Source: Roseivirga sp.
GTDB lineage: Bacteria; Bacteroidota; Bacteroidia; Cytophagales; Cyclobacteriaceae
DNA length: 64,000 nt
NCBI GenBank assembly: GCA_021404565.1
Contig: JAAWWF010000030.1
Location: forward strand, 124,001 to 188,000
Reading direction: 5' to 3'
Shown here: piece by piece, positions 52,453 through 61,503 of the stretch
Position numbering within the stretch: the first letter of the stretch is position 1
How the letters are laid out: every line of letters starts with the position of its first letter
Translations under genes and position numbers: made by a program
The notes under the pieces: generated by a model
The model's input: the letters and a program-made list of their open reading frames with translations, nothing else
Databases searched by the model: none
Told to the model about the DNA's origin: nothing

Positions 52453-53451
52453 CTACTCATTATATAACATACTGAGAACTACCTCGCCTACCACCTTCAA
52501 TGTGTTTTTATCTATGCCCTCCATATTATCTTGCTGGGTATGCCACACGGGGGTGAAACTCCATTTTTCAGCAGGCCTGTAATCGATTATATCAATCATG
52601 GGTATTCTTGCCATCTTATTAACATACACATGATCATCAACGATATTACCCATTCCGAGCTTCGGAATGAAATACTTTTCATGGCCCAATGCCTTTCCAC
52701 GATCCCAAACTTTGGTCATTACTCTTGCTGCATTTTGTTGAGAGGTTCCGTCATAGTAAAAAGTAGCATCCTTTGCCCCCACCATATCAAGCAGGATTCC
52801 ATAAAATGCTGAATAATTAGGGATGTGTTTATTCTGACTCCAATATTGCGAACCCAGGCACCACCAGGTTTCTTGCCCGGGAGGTAATGATGCTCCTCTT
52901 TCTTCATCCCTTTCTCCCCAATCTTCTCCATCAAATAGTATGATATCAACACCCACTTCCGGACCCTCATTGGCACCAATTACCCTGGCCACTTCCATCA
53001 GGACTCCAACACCACTCCCTCCATCATTGGCGCCATCCAGTGGTGCATTTGTATCTTCACTATCGCGATCTGCGAAAGGCCGGGTATCCCAGTGAGCTGC
53101 CAGTAAGATGCGTTTTTTCACTCCGGGATTGAATGAAGCAATTACATTTACCAGTTCCAGTTTGGTTCCATCATAGTGGACTGTCTCAAACTCTTGCATA
53201 TATACTTTAGCACCAAAAGACTCGAACTGTTGTTTAAACCAGGCCGATGCTTCTTTGTGTGCTTTAGAGTTTGGTACGCGAGGCCCAAAGTCTACCTGCC
53301 GTTGTACAAAACCATAGGCCTGATCAGCATCAAAGGCTGGTGCAGCTACAAGGGGCTTAATATTTTCATTCTTCTTTTCAGAACTACCCCCCGAATCCGA
53401 ACAGGAAATTACTATAAGGCATATTAATATGGCCGACACTACTCTCTTCAT
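52453..53451 (-). CDS. M28-family lipoprotein, glutaminyl-peptide cyclotransferase-like
   Basis: Zinc metallo-enzyme of 332 residues with a lipoprotein signal (lipobox VISC, Cys near residue 17). Zinc-site motifs are LAAHWDTRPFADRD (near 123), DGANDGGSGVGVL (near 145), LFDGEDWGER and DDHVYVNKMARIPMIDII. The NDGGSG and DGEDWG pattern fits bacterial glutaminyl cyclases, which convert N-terminal Gln to pyroglutamate; aminopeptidase activity is the alternative. A cyclase would act on the Gln-starting exported proteins that fill this window. It is monocistronic, with a terminator downstream. Confidence 0.85.
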   Translation of the reverse strand: MKRVVSAILICLIVISCSDSGGSSEKKNENIKPLVAAPAFDADQAYGFVQRQVDFGPRVPNSKAHKEASAWFKQQFESFGAKVYMQEFETVHYDGTKLELVNVIASFNPGVKKRILLAAHWDTRPFADRDSEDTNAPLDGANDGGSGVGVLMEVARVIGANEGPEVGVDIILFDGEDWGERDEERGASLPPGQETWWCLGSQYWSQNKHIPNYSAFYGILLDMVGAKDATFYYDGTSQQNAARVMTKVWDRGKALGHEKYFIPKLGMGNIVDDHVYVNKMARIPMIDIIDYRPAEKWSFTPVWHTQQDNMEGIDKNTLKVVGEVVLSMLYNE

Positions 53452-53514
53452 AACACTCGGGTTTGTCTCGAAATTTAATACGGTTTTCTCAATAAAATAG
53501 GTTTCGTTTCAATA

Positions 53515-53545
53515 TTTGAAATGAATTAAAAAACCATTACTTTTG
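53515..53545 (+). promoter_or_regulatory. consensus promoter of rimP-nusA-infB
   Basis: TTTG (53515-53518) is followed after 19 bases by TACTTTTG (53538-53545), a full match to the Bacteroidota consensus. The predicted start is near 53552, giving a leader of about 60 bases that contains a strong hairpin. Confidence 0.75.
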
Positions 53546-53569
53546 CGATACTTTACCGATAATCAAACT

Positions 53570-53591
53570 GAGGGGACGCAAAAGTCCCCTC
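53570..53591 (+). promoter_or_regulatory. hairpin in the rimP leader, possible attenuator
   Basis: GAGGGGAC and GTCCCCTC form a perfect 8-base stem with loop GCAAAA, followed by TTTGTTT. It lies between the promoter and the rimP ATG at 53614. It looks like a weak intrinsic terminator and could allow feedback by NusA, which the operon encodes (inference). Confidence 0.55.
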
Positions 53592-53613
53592 TTTGTTTAT
53601 CAAAGTTTTAGTA

Positions 53614-54084
53614 ATGGAGATCAAGGAAATACTGCTGCAGGTAGCAGAGGAAAATCTGAAGGACGATTCCTACTTTATTGTCGATATCATTGTGAAAGGC
53701 AGTACAGGAGGAAAAATGAAGGTGCTGATCTTGCTCGAAGGTGACAAAGGTGTCAATATTGACGACTGTGCTGACTTAAGCCGGGCCGTTGGCCACAGAG
53801 TAGAAGAGGATGAGCTGATTGAACAGGCTTATACACTTGAAGTATCTTCACCCGGAATTGATCATCCACTACTCTTGAACCGGCAGTACGCCAGAAACAT
53901 TGGAAGAAGTCTGAAGATTCAGCTCTCCGATGGTTCTGTAGTAACCGGAAAGCTGGAATCGGTATCTGACACCTCTATTGAGTTTAACAAGGAGGAAAAA
54001 GAGAAAAAGAAAACAGTTCACCAATTGATAACAATTGGGTTTGATGAAATAGAAAAAGCGAATGTTTTAGTGTCATTTAAGTAA
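53614..54084 (+). CDS. rimP: ribosome assembly cofactor RimP
   Basis: 30S maturation factor of 156 residues. It has the N-terminal alpha/beta domain (FIVDIIVKGSTGGKMKVLIL, GVNIDDCADLSRAVGH) with the conserved YTLEVSSPGIDHPLL (near residue 77) and a C-terminal SH3-like domain (LKIQLSDGSVVTGKLESV). I use the ATG at 53614; a TTG at 53593 would place the start within the leader hairpin region. It precedes nusA by five bases in the conserved rimP-nusA-infB order. Confidence 0.95.
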   Translation: MEIKEILLQVAEENLKDDSYFIVDIIVKGSTGGKMKVLILLEGDKGVNIDDCADLSRAVGHRVEEDELIEQAYTLEVSSPGIDHPLLLNRQYARNIGRSLKIQLSDGSVVTGKLESVSDTSIEFNKEEKEKKKTVHQLITIGFDEIEKANVLVSFK

Positions 54085-54089
54085 AGAAA

Positions 54090-55337
54090 ATGGACAGTGG
54101 AATTTTAATCGAATCATTTGCAGAGTTTGCAAAGAACAAGAACGTAGACAGGCCTACTATGATCAGGATTCTGGAAGATGTATTCAGAACCATGATCAGG
54201 AAGAAATTTGAGGTAGATGATAATTTTGACATTATCATCAATGCTGATAAGGGTGACCTTGAGATCTGGCGTTTCAGAGAAATTGTGGACGACAATTCCG
54301 AAGACATCTGGGACTATGACAAAATCAGTCTGACTGATGCCCGTGAGATTGAGCCCGATTTTGAAATTGGCGAGGAAGTAGCAGAAGAGATCAAACTGGT
54401 AGACTTTGGAAGAAGAGCCGTAATGACTGCGCGTCAGACCTTGATTCAAAGAATCAAAGATCTCGAAAAAGATATTCTTTATCAGAAATATAAAGATCTG
54501 GTTGGTGAAATCATCAACGCTGAAGTTTACCAGATTCTGAGCAGAGAGGTGCTGTTGATGGATGGTGAGGGCAACGAGCTTTCCATTCCAAAATTTGAGC
54601 AAATCTCAAAAGACAGATTCAGAAAAGGTGAGTCTGTAAGGGCGATAGTAGACAGGGTGGATATGGTCAATGGTAATCCTAAGATTATCCTTTCCAGAAC
54701 CTCTGGTCAGTTCCTTGAAAGACTCTTTGAAAGCGAAGTACCCGAAGTATATGATGGTTTGATCACTATCAAGAAGGTGGTACGTGAACCGGGAGAAAGA
54801 GCTAAGGTAGCTGTAGAATCTTACGATGACAGAATTGACCCTGTAGGTGCCTGTGTGGGTATGAAAGGATCAAGAATCCATAGTATCGTTCGCGAGCTGC
54901 AAAATGAGAATATTGATGTAATCAACTTCACGGATAACATGGAGTTGTATATATCTCGTGCATTGAGTCCTGCCAAAATCTCCAGCATGAAGGTTTTGGA
55001 TGATGAGAGTCGTGTAGCAGTATACCTTAAGCCTGACCAGGTATCATTGGCCATTGGTAAAGGTGGACAAAATATTAAGCTTGCCTCTAAGCTGGTGGGC
55101 CTTGAAATCGATGTATTCCGTGAACTATCCGGCTCTGAAGAGGAGGATGTGGATCTGGATGAATTCGGTGATGAAATCGAGAGCTGGGTAATCGATGAGC
55201 TGAAGCGCATTGGTCTCGATACTGCAAAAAGTGTATTAGCACTTGACCCGGCAGATATTGTTCGAAGAACTGAGTTGGAAGAAGAGACGGTAAAATTCGT
55301 TTTTGATACCTTAAGACAGGAGTTTGATCAGCAATAG
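54090..55337 (+). CDS. nusA: transcription termination/antitermination factor NusA
   Basis: RNA-polymerase-binding factor of 415 residues. The N-terminal domain (about 1-125) is followed by S1 (near 135-200) and two KH domains (VGACVGMKGSRIHSIVREL near 250, VSLAIGKGGQNIKLASKL near 318). A short C-terminal helical region (from about 370) resembles one helix-hairpin-helix unit. It is shorter than E. coli NusA (495) because the second acidic repeat is absent, as in other Bacteroidota. Confidence 0.96.
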   Translation: MDSGILIESFAEFAKNKNVDRPTMIRILEDVFRTMIRKKFEVDDNFDIIINADKGDLEIWRFREIVDDNSEDIWDYDKISLTDAREIEPDFEIGEEVAEEIKLVDFGRRAVMTARQTLIQRIKDLEKDILYQKYKDLVGEIINAEVYQILSREVLLMDGEGNELSIPKFEQISKDRFRKGESVRAIVDRVDMVNGNPKIILSRTSGQFLERLFESEVPEVYDGLITIKKVVREPGERAKVAVESYDDRIDPVGACVGMKGSRIHSIVRELQNENIDVINFTDNMELYISRALSPAKISSMKVLDDESRVAVYLKPDQVSLAIGKGGQNIKLASKLVGLEIDVFRELSGSEEEDVDLDEFGDEIESWVIDELKRIGLDTAKSVLALDPADIVRRTELEEETVKFVFDTLRQEFDQQ

Positions 55338-55374
55338 AAGTTTTTTTTAAGTATAAAAAAAGGGATATTTGAAC

Positions 55375-58230
55375 ATGTCAGAACAAAAGATGATGAGATT
55401 AAGCCAAGTGGCAAGGAAGTTAAACGTGGGCAGAAGCACCATCGTAGACTTCTTGTCTGAAAAAGGCTTTCAAGTCGACAGCAGCCCTAATTCCAAGATT
55501 ACTGGTGAGCAGTACGGTATGCTTGCTAAGGAGTTTGCGGCCTCTGCTTCTGAAAAGGAGGAGGCGTCACATCTCACCATCGGTACTAAGCATGGCGAGG
55601 GTCTCGCAAGTAGTACTCCAGAACCTGCTGCTCCGGCTAAAAAGCCCGAAGAGGAGGAGAAGGTACTGATTAAGAGTGTAGTTTCTGAAGCACCAGCTGC
55701 TCCGGAACCAAAACCTGCCGCGCCAGAACCAGAGCCTGCACCCGCACCAGCTCCTGAAGTTGAAGCCCCTAAAGCAGAGGAGCCCAAGAAGGAAGAGGTA
55801 GCTGAAAAACCGGAAGAAAAAGCACCGGCACAGGAACCAACTCCTGAGCCTGCCCCTGAACCAGAGTCTGCACCGGTTGTAGCAACAGAAGAGCCTAAGA
55901 AGCCTGGAATTAAGGTGGTAGGCAAAATAGACCTGGATCCCAAACCAAAAGCAAAGGCAAAGGCAAAAGCGCCTGAAGCTCCTAAGAAAGAGGAACCAAA
56001 GCCCGAGGAGGCTCCTGCTAAAACTGAGGAAACGCCAACCGGAGAAAAAGTGATCGAAGCGAAAGCAGATTCACTTCGGGGTCTTAAGGTACTTGGTAAA
56101 ATTGAACTACCTAAACCTGCCGTTAAGAAGCCAAAAGACGATAAGTCTAAACAGAATCAAAAGGCAGGTGACGATAAGAAAAAACGTCCCAGAAAACGAA
56201 TTCAGCAAGCCAGGGTTGAAAGACCCGGAGCTGGTGGAGGAGGTCGCTCGGCTGGCGGTGACAGACGCGGTGGCAACCAACGTGGTGGCGATAGAAACAG
56301 AAGAGTACCTAAGGAGGAGCTTACTGATAAGCAAATTCAGGATCAGATCAAGGAAACACTTGCCCGCCTGAGTGGTGGCAAAGGAGGCGGCAAAGCCAAT
56401 CGTGCCAAATACCGTAAGGAGAAAAGAAGTGCCGCTGCCGATGCCGCTGAAGAAAAAATGCTTCAGGAACAGGAAGAATCTAAAGTATTGAAGGTAACAG
56501 AGTTTATCTCTGCCAACGACCTTTCAACACTGATGGAAGTATCTGTAAATGAAGTGATTTCTGTGTGCATGGGACTGGGCATGTTCGTAGCCATCAACCA
56601 GAGACTGGACGCGGAAGCCATTACGATTATTTCTGATGAATTTGGTTTTGATGTTGAGTTCATCAGTGCTGACGAAGAAATAGATGTAGTAGAAGAAGAG
56701 GATCAAGAGGAAGAACTGCTGGACAGGGCACCGATTGTAACCATCATGGGTCACGTAGATCATGGTAAAACCTCTCTCCTCGATTATATCAGAAACTCTA
56801 AGGTAACCGAAGGTGAAGCCGGAGGTATTACCCAGCACATTGGTGCCTATGATGTGATGACCGATGAAGGCAAGCGAATTGCTTTCCTGGATACACCGGG
56901 TCACGAAGCCTTTACAGCGATGCGTGCCCGTGGTGCGAAAATCACCGATGTGGTAATCATTGTAGTTGCGGCCGATGATAACGTGATGCCTCAGACTAAA
57001 GAGGCAATCAATCACGCTCAGGTAGCGCAGGTGCCCATTGTAATTGCAATTAATAAAGTAGACAAACCCAATGCCAACGCGGATAAAATCAGAGAAGAAC
57101 TTTCTCAGATGAATATTCTCGTGGAAGATTGGGGCGGTAAATATCAGTGCCAGGAAGTATCAGCCAAAACAGGTGCTGGTATTGACGAGTTACTTGAAAA
57201 AGTACTGCTGGAGGCTGAACTGCTGGAGCTGAGGGCTAATCCCGATAAGAACGCTGTCGGTTCAGTAATTGAGGCAACTCTGGATAAAGGTCGTGGTTAC
57301 CTGACTACCATGATGGTACAGGGTGGTACCATGAAAATCGGAGATATTGTATTGGCCGGATCACATTTTGGTAAGGTAAAAGCGATGTTTGATCATCGTG
57401 GTCAACGCCTGAAGAAGGTAGGACCTGCTACTCCGGTGCAAATGCTCGGACTACCAGGTGCACCACAGGCGGGCGATCGCTTCAACGTAATGGAATCCGA
57501 TAAAGAAGCCCGCGAGATTGCCAACAAACGTGAGCAGATACTCAGAGAGCAAAGTGTTCGTACCAAGAAGCACATTACACTGGATGAGATCGGCAGACGA
57601 TTGGCAGTGGGTAACTTTAAGGAGCTCAATGTGATTGTAAAAGGTGACGTGGATGGTTCTGTAGAGGCACTTTCTGATTCGTTGCTGAAGCTATCTACGG
57701 AAGAGGTTCAGGTGAATATCATTCACAAGGCTGTAGGTCAGATTTCCGAATCTGATGTACTGCTGGCATCGGCTTCCGATGCGATTATTCTTGGTTTCCA
57801 GGTTAGACCTTCTGCTGGTGCAAGAAGAATTTCGGAGAACGAAGAAATCGAAATCAGACTTTACTCTATCATCTATGATGCGATCAACGAGATCAAAGAT
57901 GCCATGGAAGGTCTGCTTGAGCCTACTGAGAAAGAGGTTATCACGGGTAATATTGAAGTCCGCGATATCTTCAAAATATCGAAGGTTGGTACGGTAGCCG
58001 GTTGTTACGTAACCGAAGGTTTTGTGAAGCGAAACAACCAGATTCGCGTGATCAGAGATGGTATTGTGACCTACACAGGAAACATTGGCCAACTCAAGCG
58101 ATTCAAAGATGATGTTGCGGAAGTGAAGTTTGGCTTCGAATGTGGACTGAGCATTAAGGGCTTTAATGATATACTCGTAGGTGATATCATCGAAGGTTTC
58201 GAGATTCAGGAAGTAAAAAGAACTCTTTAA
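55375..58230 (+). CDS. infB: translation initiation factor IF-2
   Basis: GTPase of 951 residues that recruits initiator tRNA. The IF2_N domain ([18 protein letters not shown]) is followed by a long Pro/Glu/Ala/Lys linker (about 65-280) and a basic Gly/Arg stretch. The G domain carries [14 protein letters not shown] (near 455), [17 protein letters not shown] and [14 protein letters not shown]. Domains II and III and the C-terminal tRNA-binding domain follow. I use the ATG at 55375; a TTG two codons earlier is unnecessary. A terminator hairpin follows. Confidence 0.97.
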   Translation: MSEQKMMRLSQVARKLNVGRSTIVDFLSEKGFQVDSSPNSKITGEQYGMLAKEFAASASEKEEASHLTIGTKHGEGLASSTPEPAAPAKKPEEEEKVLIKSVVSEAPAAPEPKPAAPEPEPAPAPAPEVEAPKAEEPKKEEVAEKPEEKAPAQEPTPEPAPEPESAPVVATEEPKKPGIKVVGKIDLDPKPKAKAKAKAPEAPKKEEPKPEEAPAKTEETPTGEKVIEAKADSLRGLKVLGKIELPKPAVKKPKDDKSKQNQKAGDDKKKRPRKRIQQARVERPGAGGGGRSAGGDRRGGNQRGGDRNRRVPKEELTDKQIQDQIKETLARLSGGKGGGKANRAKYRKEKRSAAADAAEEKMLQEQEESKVLKVTEFISANDLSTLMEVSVNEVISVCMGLGMFVAINQRLDAEAITIISDEFGFDVEFISADEEIDVVEEEDQEEELLDRAPIVTIMGHVDHGKTSLLDYIRNSKVTEGEAGGITQHIGAYDVMTDEGKRIAFLDTPGHEAFTAMRARGAKITDVVIIVVAADDNVMPQTKEAINHAQVAQVPIVIAINKVDKPNANADKIREELSQMNILVEDWGGKYQCQEVSAKTGAGIDELLEKVLLEAELLELRANPDKNAVGSVIEATLDKGRGYLTTMMVQGGTMKIGDIVLAGSHFGKVKAMFDHRGQRLKKVGPATPVQMLGLPGAPQAGDRFNVMESDKEAREIANKREQILREQSVRTKKHITLDEIGRRLAVGNFKELNVIVKGDVDGSVEALSDSLLKLSTEEVQVNIIHKAVGQISESDVLLASASDAIILGFQVRPSAGARRISENEEIEIRLYSIIYDAINEIKDAMEGLLEPTEKEVITGNIEVRDIFKISKVGTVAGCYVTEGFVKRNNQIRVIRDGIVTYTGNIGQLKRFKDDVAEVKFGFECGLSIKGFNDILVGDIIEGFEIQEVKRTL

Positions 58231-58254
58231 GATAATTAGAGTACAAATATTCAG

Positions 58255-58289
58255 AAAGCCATTGTTGATCATTCAGCAATGGCTTTTTC
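58255..58289 (+). terminator. hairpin terminator after infB
   Basis: AAAGCCATTG and CAATGGCTTT (58255-58286) form a perfect 10-base stem with a 12-base loop, followed by TT and CC. It closes the rimP-nusA-infB operon, although the small gene at 58297 begins only about ten bases later. Confidence 0.85.
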
Positions 58290-58296
58290 CATTTTT

Positions 58297-58485
58297 ATGA
58301 AATTAATTTCACAAATATTAATGGGCTTTGGGCTCTTCACACTGATCATGGGAATGATACAACCCTGGTGGGTATTGTGGTGGACCAGCAAACAAAACCG
58401 GATATTAGTTTTGAAGTATTACGGTCTGCCTTTACTATTTCTAGTGGTATTATACATCAGCTTGAAGCTCATGAGCATTTTTTAA
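58297..58485 (+). CDS. small two-helix membrane protein of unknown function
   Basis: Predicted protein of 62 residues with two membrane helices (LISQILMGFGLFTLIMGMI and YYGLPLLFLVVLYISLKLM). Between them are an aromatic PWWVLWW stretch and a basic loop SKQNRILVLKYYG. I chose the ATG at 58297; an upstream ATG at 58279 lies inside the infB terminator stem. The conserved-looking loop and codon use suggest a real gene rather than noise, but it is short and the function is unknown. It may be read by leakage past the terminator or have its own start. Confidence 0.6.
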   Translation: MKLISQILMGFGLFTLIMGMIQPWWVLWWTSKQNRILVLKYYGLPLLFLVVLYISLKLMSIF

Positions 58486-58509
58486 TAATCTTTGGATAGA
58501 GAAGCAGGA

Positions 58510-59748
58510 TTAGTTCCATTTTCTGAAAACGCACCCTTTGAAGTGAGCCACATCCAGAATCAATGTAAGAATGCTTAGCGAGAACGGGAGCCACCATTGA
58601 TCTGTCCACAACAAGGCAATAAGAGCAAAACTGATAGCCATAGTAAGAAGCGTTCTTCTCACCAGAAGGCTTTTCACAAACCAATCCATTCGGATCCCGA
58701 AGGAAACCTGAAACAGTGCAAAGTAAAGACTGGCAAGAAACAGCTCAATTGGAAAAGCATCCTTAGTAGCTAAGCCTACACCGGTAAGCGTAATTGTAAC
58801 CAGAAAGGCCAAAAACAGACTCACCAATACAATGGCATTTACCATTTCCTGAAAAGTAAATTGAGCACGTAACCGCTTTTGCCTTTGGTAGGCCAATAGC
58901 TTACCAATGCCTAATATCAATGTAAACAGAGCGAAGACCTGAACCAGAAAGGGTATTAAGAGCCAATAGACTTTCACAGGAAACCCTGGTATATGCCTTA
59001 GTAAGGCTACCAAAAGAACTGACAGCGTAATCCATTTCTGCGCATCTCTTGCAATGCGCTTATTCGTCATCGTTTTGGTCAGCCAATTATTGGCCGTGGA
59101 GGCTCGCTTAAAACCCTCAATCGATGTTTCGTTGTTTGCATTAAGCAGCAACAGGGAACTAAACACCTGTTCTGACTGGGCATAATCGTCCTTTCGATAG
59201 AACTCATGGCCCAAATTGGTAAGGGTCTCAATGTTTTCAGGGTTGTTCCTTAAGTTCTCTCTAAGTATGCTATTCGCGCGTCCGTGGTTTCCTTGTAAGC
59301 TATAGGCCCAAAAAAGGGTATTGAGACAATGTTCATCTTGCGGATAGAGACTTAAGCCTTCCTCGGCATAACCAATGGCCTTTTTATAATCTCGAGCTTT
59401 GAGGTATAGCCTACCGAGGTTTCCATATAATGCCGATTCGTAGGGTGCAATGGTCAAAGCAGTTTCAAAGTACGTTTTGGCCCTGGAGTTATCATTCAAT
59501 TCAAGAGAAATCCCGCCTAAGGCATTGAGAGCTCTTACATGCTCTGGCTGTATGGATATAGTTTTTTCAAAACTCCTCTTAGCTTCTGAAAGACTCTTTT
59601 TAGCCTGATGACATTCTCCCATAAGAAAGTGAAGTTCAGGGTGTTCGGGATATTGCATCAGGAGTTCCGTGATTTCCTTCAGGGCCATGTCATACCTCTG
59701 AAGCTGTATCATCTGCTCTATTCTTTCGAGCGTCAGGTAATTAATCAC
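58510..59748 (-). CDS. tetratricopeptide-repeat protein with C-terminal membrane region
   Basis: Protein of 412 residues. Five to six TPR units fill about residues 10-215 (for example PELHFLMGECHQAKKSLSEA and SALYGNLGRLYLKARDYKKA). After a basic patch (TMTNKRIARDAQKW), four to six membrane helices occupy about 235-395. The TPR part would face the cytosol or periplasm as a docking surface; no partner is evident. It is not of a family I can name. It lies 29 bases after the gamma-glutamyltransferase gene. Confidence 0.85.
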   Translation of the reverse strand: MINYLTLERIEQMIQLQRYDMALKEITELLMQYPEHPELHFLMGECHQAKKSLSEAKRSFEKTISIQPEHVRALNALGGISLELNDNSRAKTYFETALTIAPYESALYGNLGRLYLKARDYKKAIGYAEEGLSLYPQDEHCLNTLFWAYSLQGNHGRANSILRENLRNNPENIETLTNLGHEFYRKDDYAQSEQVFSSLLLLNANNETSIEGFKRASTANNWLTKTMTNKRIARDAQKWITLSVLLVALLRHIPGFPVKVYWLLIPFLVQVFALFTLILGIGKLLAYQRQKRLRAQFTFQEMVNAIVLVSLFLAFLVTITLTGVGLATKDAFPIELFLASLYFALFQVSFGIRMDWFVKSLLVRRTLLTMAISFALIALLWTDQWWLPFSLSILTLILDVAHFKGCVFRKWN

Positions 59749-59777
59749 AGCAATAGCAATAATGAAAACAGGTCACT

Positions 59778-61412
59778 TCAATTCCCTTTGGCAAGACCTT
59801 CGCCACGCTTATCGGCTCCACCCTGATAGCCGGAAATATTTCCCGACTCATCATAAAGAATTCTAAGGCCATGTGCATTACCAATACGACTTATTCTCTG
59901 GACATCATGCCCACTATTCTTCAGGTCATTGAAAATCTTATCATCAATTTCATTTTCTACAGCCAGCGTATTAGGCTCAATAAAAGTGACTTTAGGTGCA
60001 TCAATGGCCTCCTGCATATCCATATCAAATTCCAGCAGGTTAAGTACAATCTGTGGTACATTCTGCCCAATGGTATGCCCACCGGGAGTACCCAGGGCCG
60101 CCCAGGGTTTACCATCCTTCATTATGATGGTCGGACAATCCCCTGACAGTTTTCTCTGCCCGGGAATAGCATCCATGGGGTTACCTTTGGGTTCATAAGT
60201 GCAGTAAGCCAATGAATTATTGAGCCAGATGCCGGTACCTTCTGCCATGATCCTGCTACCGAATACATTACCCAGGGTTTGGGTGGCACTTACGATATTT
60301 CCCCATTGATCTGCCACCACAAAATGAGTGGTATTCTTACTTTCAACTTCTTTTCCTGGCGGTATAAATGTAGAAGCCTTATTACCAGATAAATTAGCAA
60401 CCGTTTTTGTCCAGTAATCTTCTGACAACAGCAAATCCAATGGAGGAGGAGTGATTTCCGGATCTCCGGCATATTTTAGTCGGCTCCAGAATGCATGTTT
60501 CGTTACCTCTGCAAAAGCATGCAGGTACTCTTTGCTGTTATGCTCCATTTCAGGCATTTGGCTCATCAGGCCCAACCGAACCAATGAAGGAAAGGCGGTA
60601 GCCGGAGGAGAGGCAGTATAGACGTCATATCCCTTGTAGTTAACCTTTACAGGTTCCCACCATTCGGCTTTGTCATTTTCTAAATCCACGGCAGATAAAA
60701 ATCCACCGGTAGATTTCATAATACCATCGACAGCCCTACCAATCGATCCATTATAAAAAGCGGACTTCCCTTGTCTGGCTACCAGTTTAAAGCTTCCGGC
60801 CAAATCTTTTTGAATCAGAAGATCCCCTGGCTCCAATGGACTTCCTTCTTTGCCATAAAAGCCCTTGGTATAGTCTGAAAATTCAGGAAAAGCACCTTTA
60901 ATGAAGCGGCCTAATCTTGGGGATACTTTAAAACCGTTTTCAGATAGGTCAATGGCTGTTTCGAATAGACTGTCCCATTCCAGGTTACCATACTCGGAAG
61001 ACATGGCTGCCCATGCATTTACATTGCCGGGGGTCGAGACCGCCTTGGCCCCTCGCCTGTTCTTAAGGTAATCGGGAGTTGGGGCTCTCATCAGGTCAGC
61101 ATTGGTATTCAAAGGGATTTTTCCGCTTGAATCTAGATAACGCACCTTCTTTTCCTTAGCATCATAGACCAGGATAGTACCGTAACCTCCCATACCGGAC
61201 ATCATTGGTTCTACCACATTGAGTGCAGCAGCGATAGCCACGGCTGCATCGAAAGCATTCCCACCCTTTGCCAGAATATCCAATCCGGCTTGTGTTGCCA
61301 GGGGATGGGCTGAGCTGACCATTGACGGCCCTTTCGCTACTTCTGAGGTCTGTTGACTACAGGATGATTGAAAGAATAGGATGGCAATAAAAAGAAGGCT
61401 GAGTTTTCTCAT
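59778..61412 (-). CDS. ggt: gamma-glutamyltransferase, lipoprotein
   Basis: Ntn-hydrolase of 544 residues that cleaves glutathione and other gamma-glutamyl compounds, matured by self-cleavage. A lipoprotein signal ends in FFQSSC (Cys near residue 18), so it is anchored in the envelope. The large-subunit motif HPLATQAGLDILAKGGNAFDAAVA is followed by the catalytic Thr in KNTTHFVVADQWGNIVSATQTLG. The small subunit has PGGHTIGQNVPQ. I chose the ATG at 61412; a start at 61538 would hide the lipoprotein signal and overlap the next gene. Confidence 0.93.
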   Translation of the reverse strand: MRKLSLLFIAILFFQSSCSQQTSEVAKGPSMVSSAHPLATQAGLDILAKGGNAFDAAVAIAAALNVVEPMMSGMGGYGTILVYDAKEKKVRYLDSSGKIPLNTNADLMRAPTPDYLKNRRGAKAVSTPGNVNAWAAMSSEYGNLEWDSLFETAIDLSENGFKVSPRLGRFIKGAFPEFSDYTKGFYGKEGSPLEPGDLLIQKDLAGSFKLVARQGKSAFYNGSIGRAVDGIMKSTGGFLSAVDLENDKAEWWEPVKVNYKGYDVYTASPPATAFPSLVRLGLMSQMPEMEHNSKEYLHAFAEVTKHAFWSRLKYAGDPEITPPPLDLLLSEDYWTKTVANLSGNKASTFIPPGKEVESKNTTHFVVADQWGNIVSATQTLGNVFGSRIMAEGTGIWLNNSLAYCTYEPKGNPMDAIPGQRKLSGDCPTIIMKDGKPWAALGTPGGHTIGQNVPQIVLNLLEFDMDMQEAIDAPKVTFIEPNTLAVENEIDDKIFNDLKNSGHDVQRISRIGNAHGLRILYDESGNISGYQGGADKRGEGLAKGN

Positions 61413-61503
61413 AACAAGGCAATTGTTCTGTGAGAAGTTAGAGAAATCTACCTTGGAGAAAAACCGAAATTTGATGGGAGTGGATTTATGGGGTGTTTGA
61501 GCA

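Noticed and set aside
54114-54602. A 162-codon minus-strand frame inside nusA
   Set aside because: Antisense to conserved NusA sequence; Phe/Ile-rich without domain features.
55470-55943. Gly/Ser/Ala-rich minus-strand frame within infB
   Set aside because: It is the reverse complement of the repetitive Pro/Glu/Ala linker of IF-2, which leaves this frame free of stops by composition alone.
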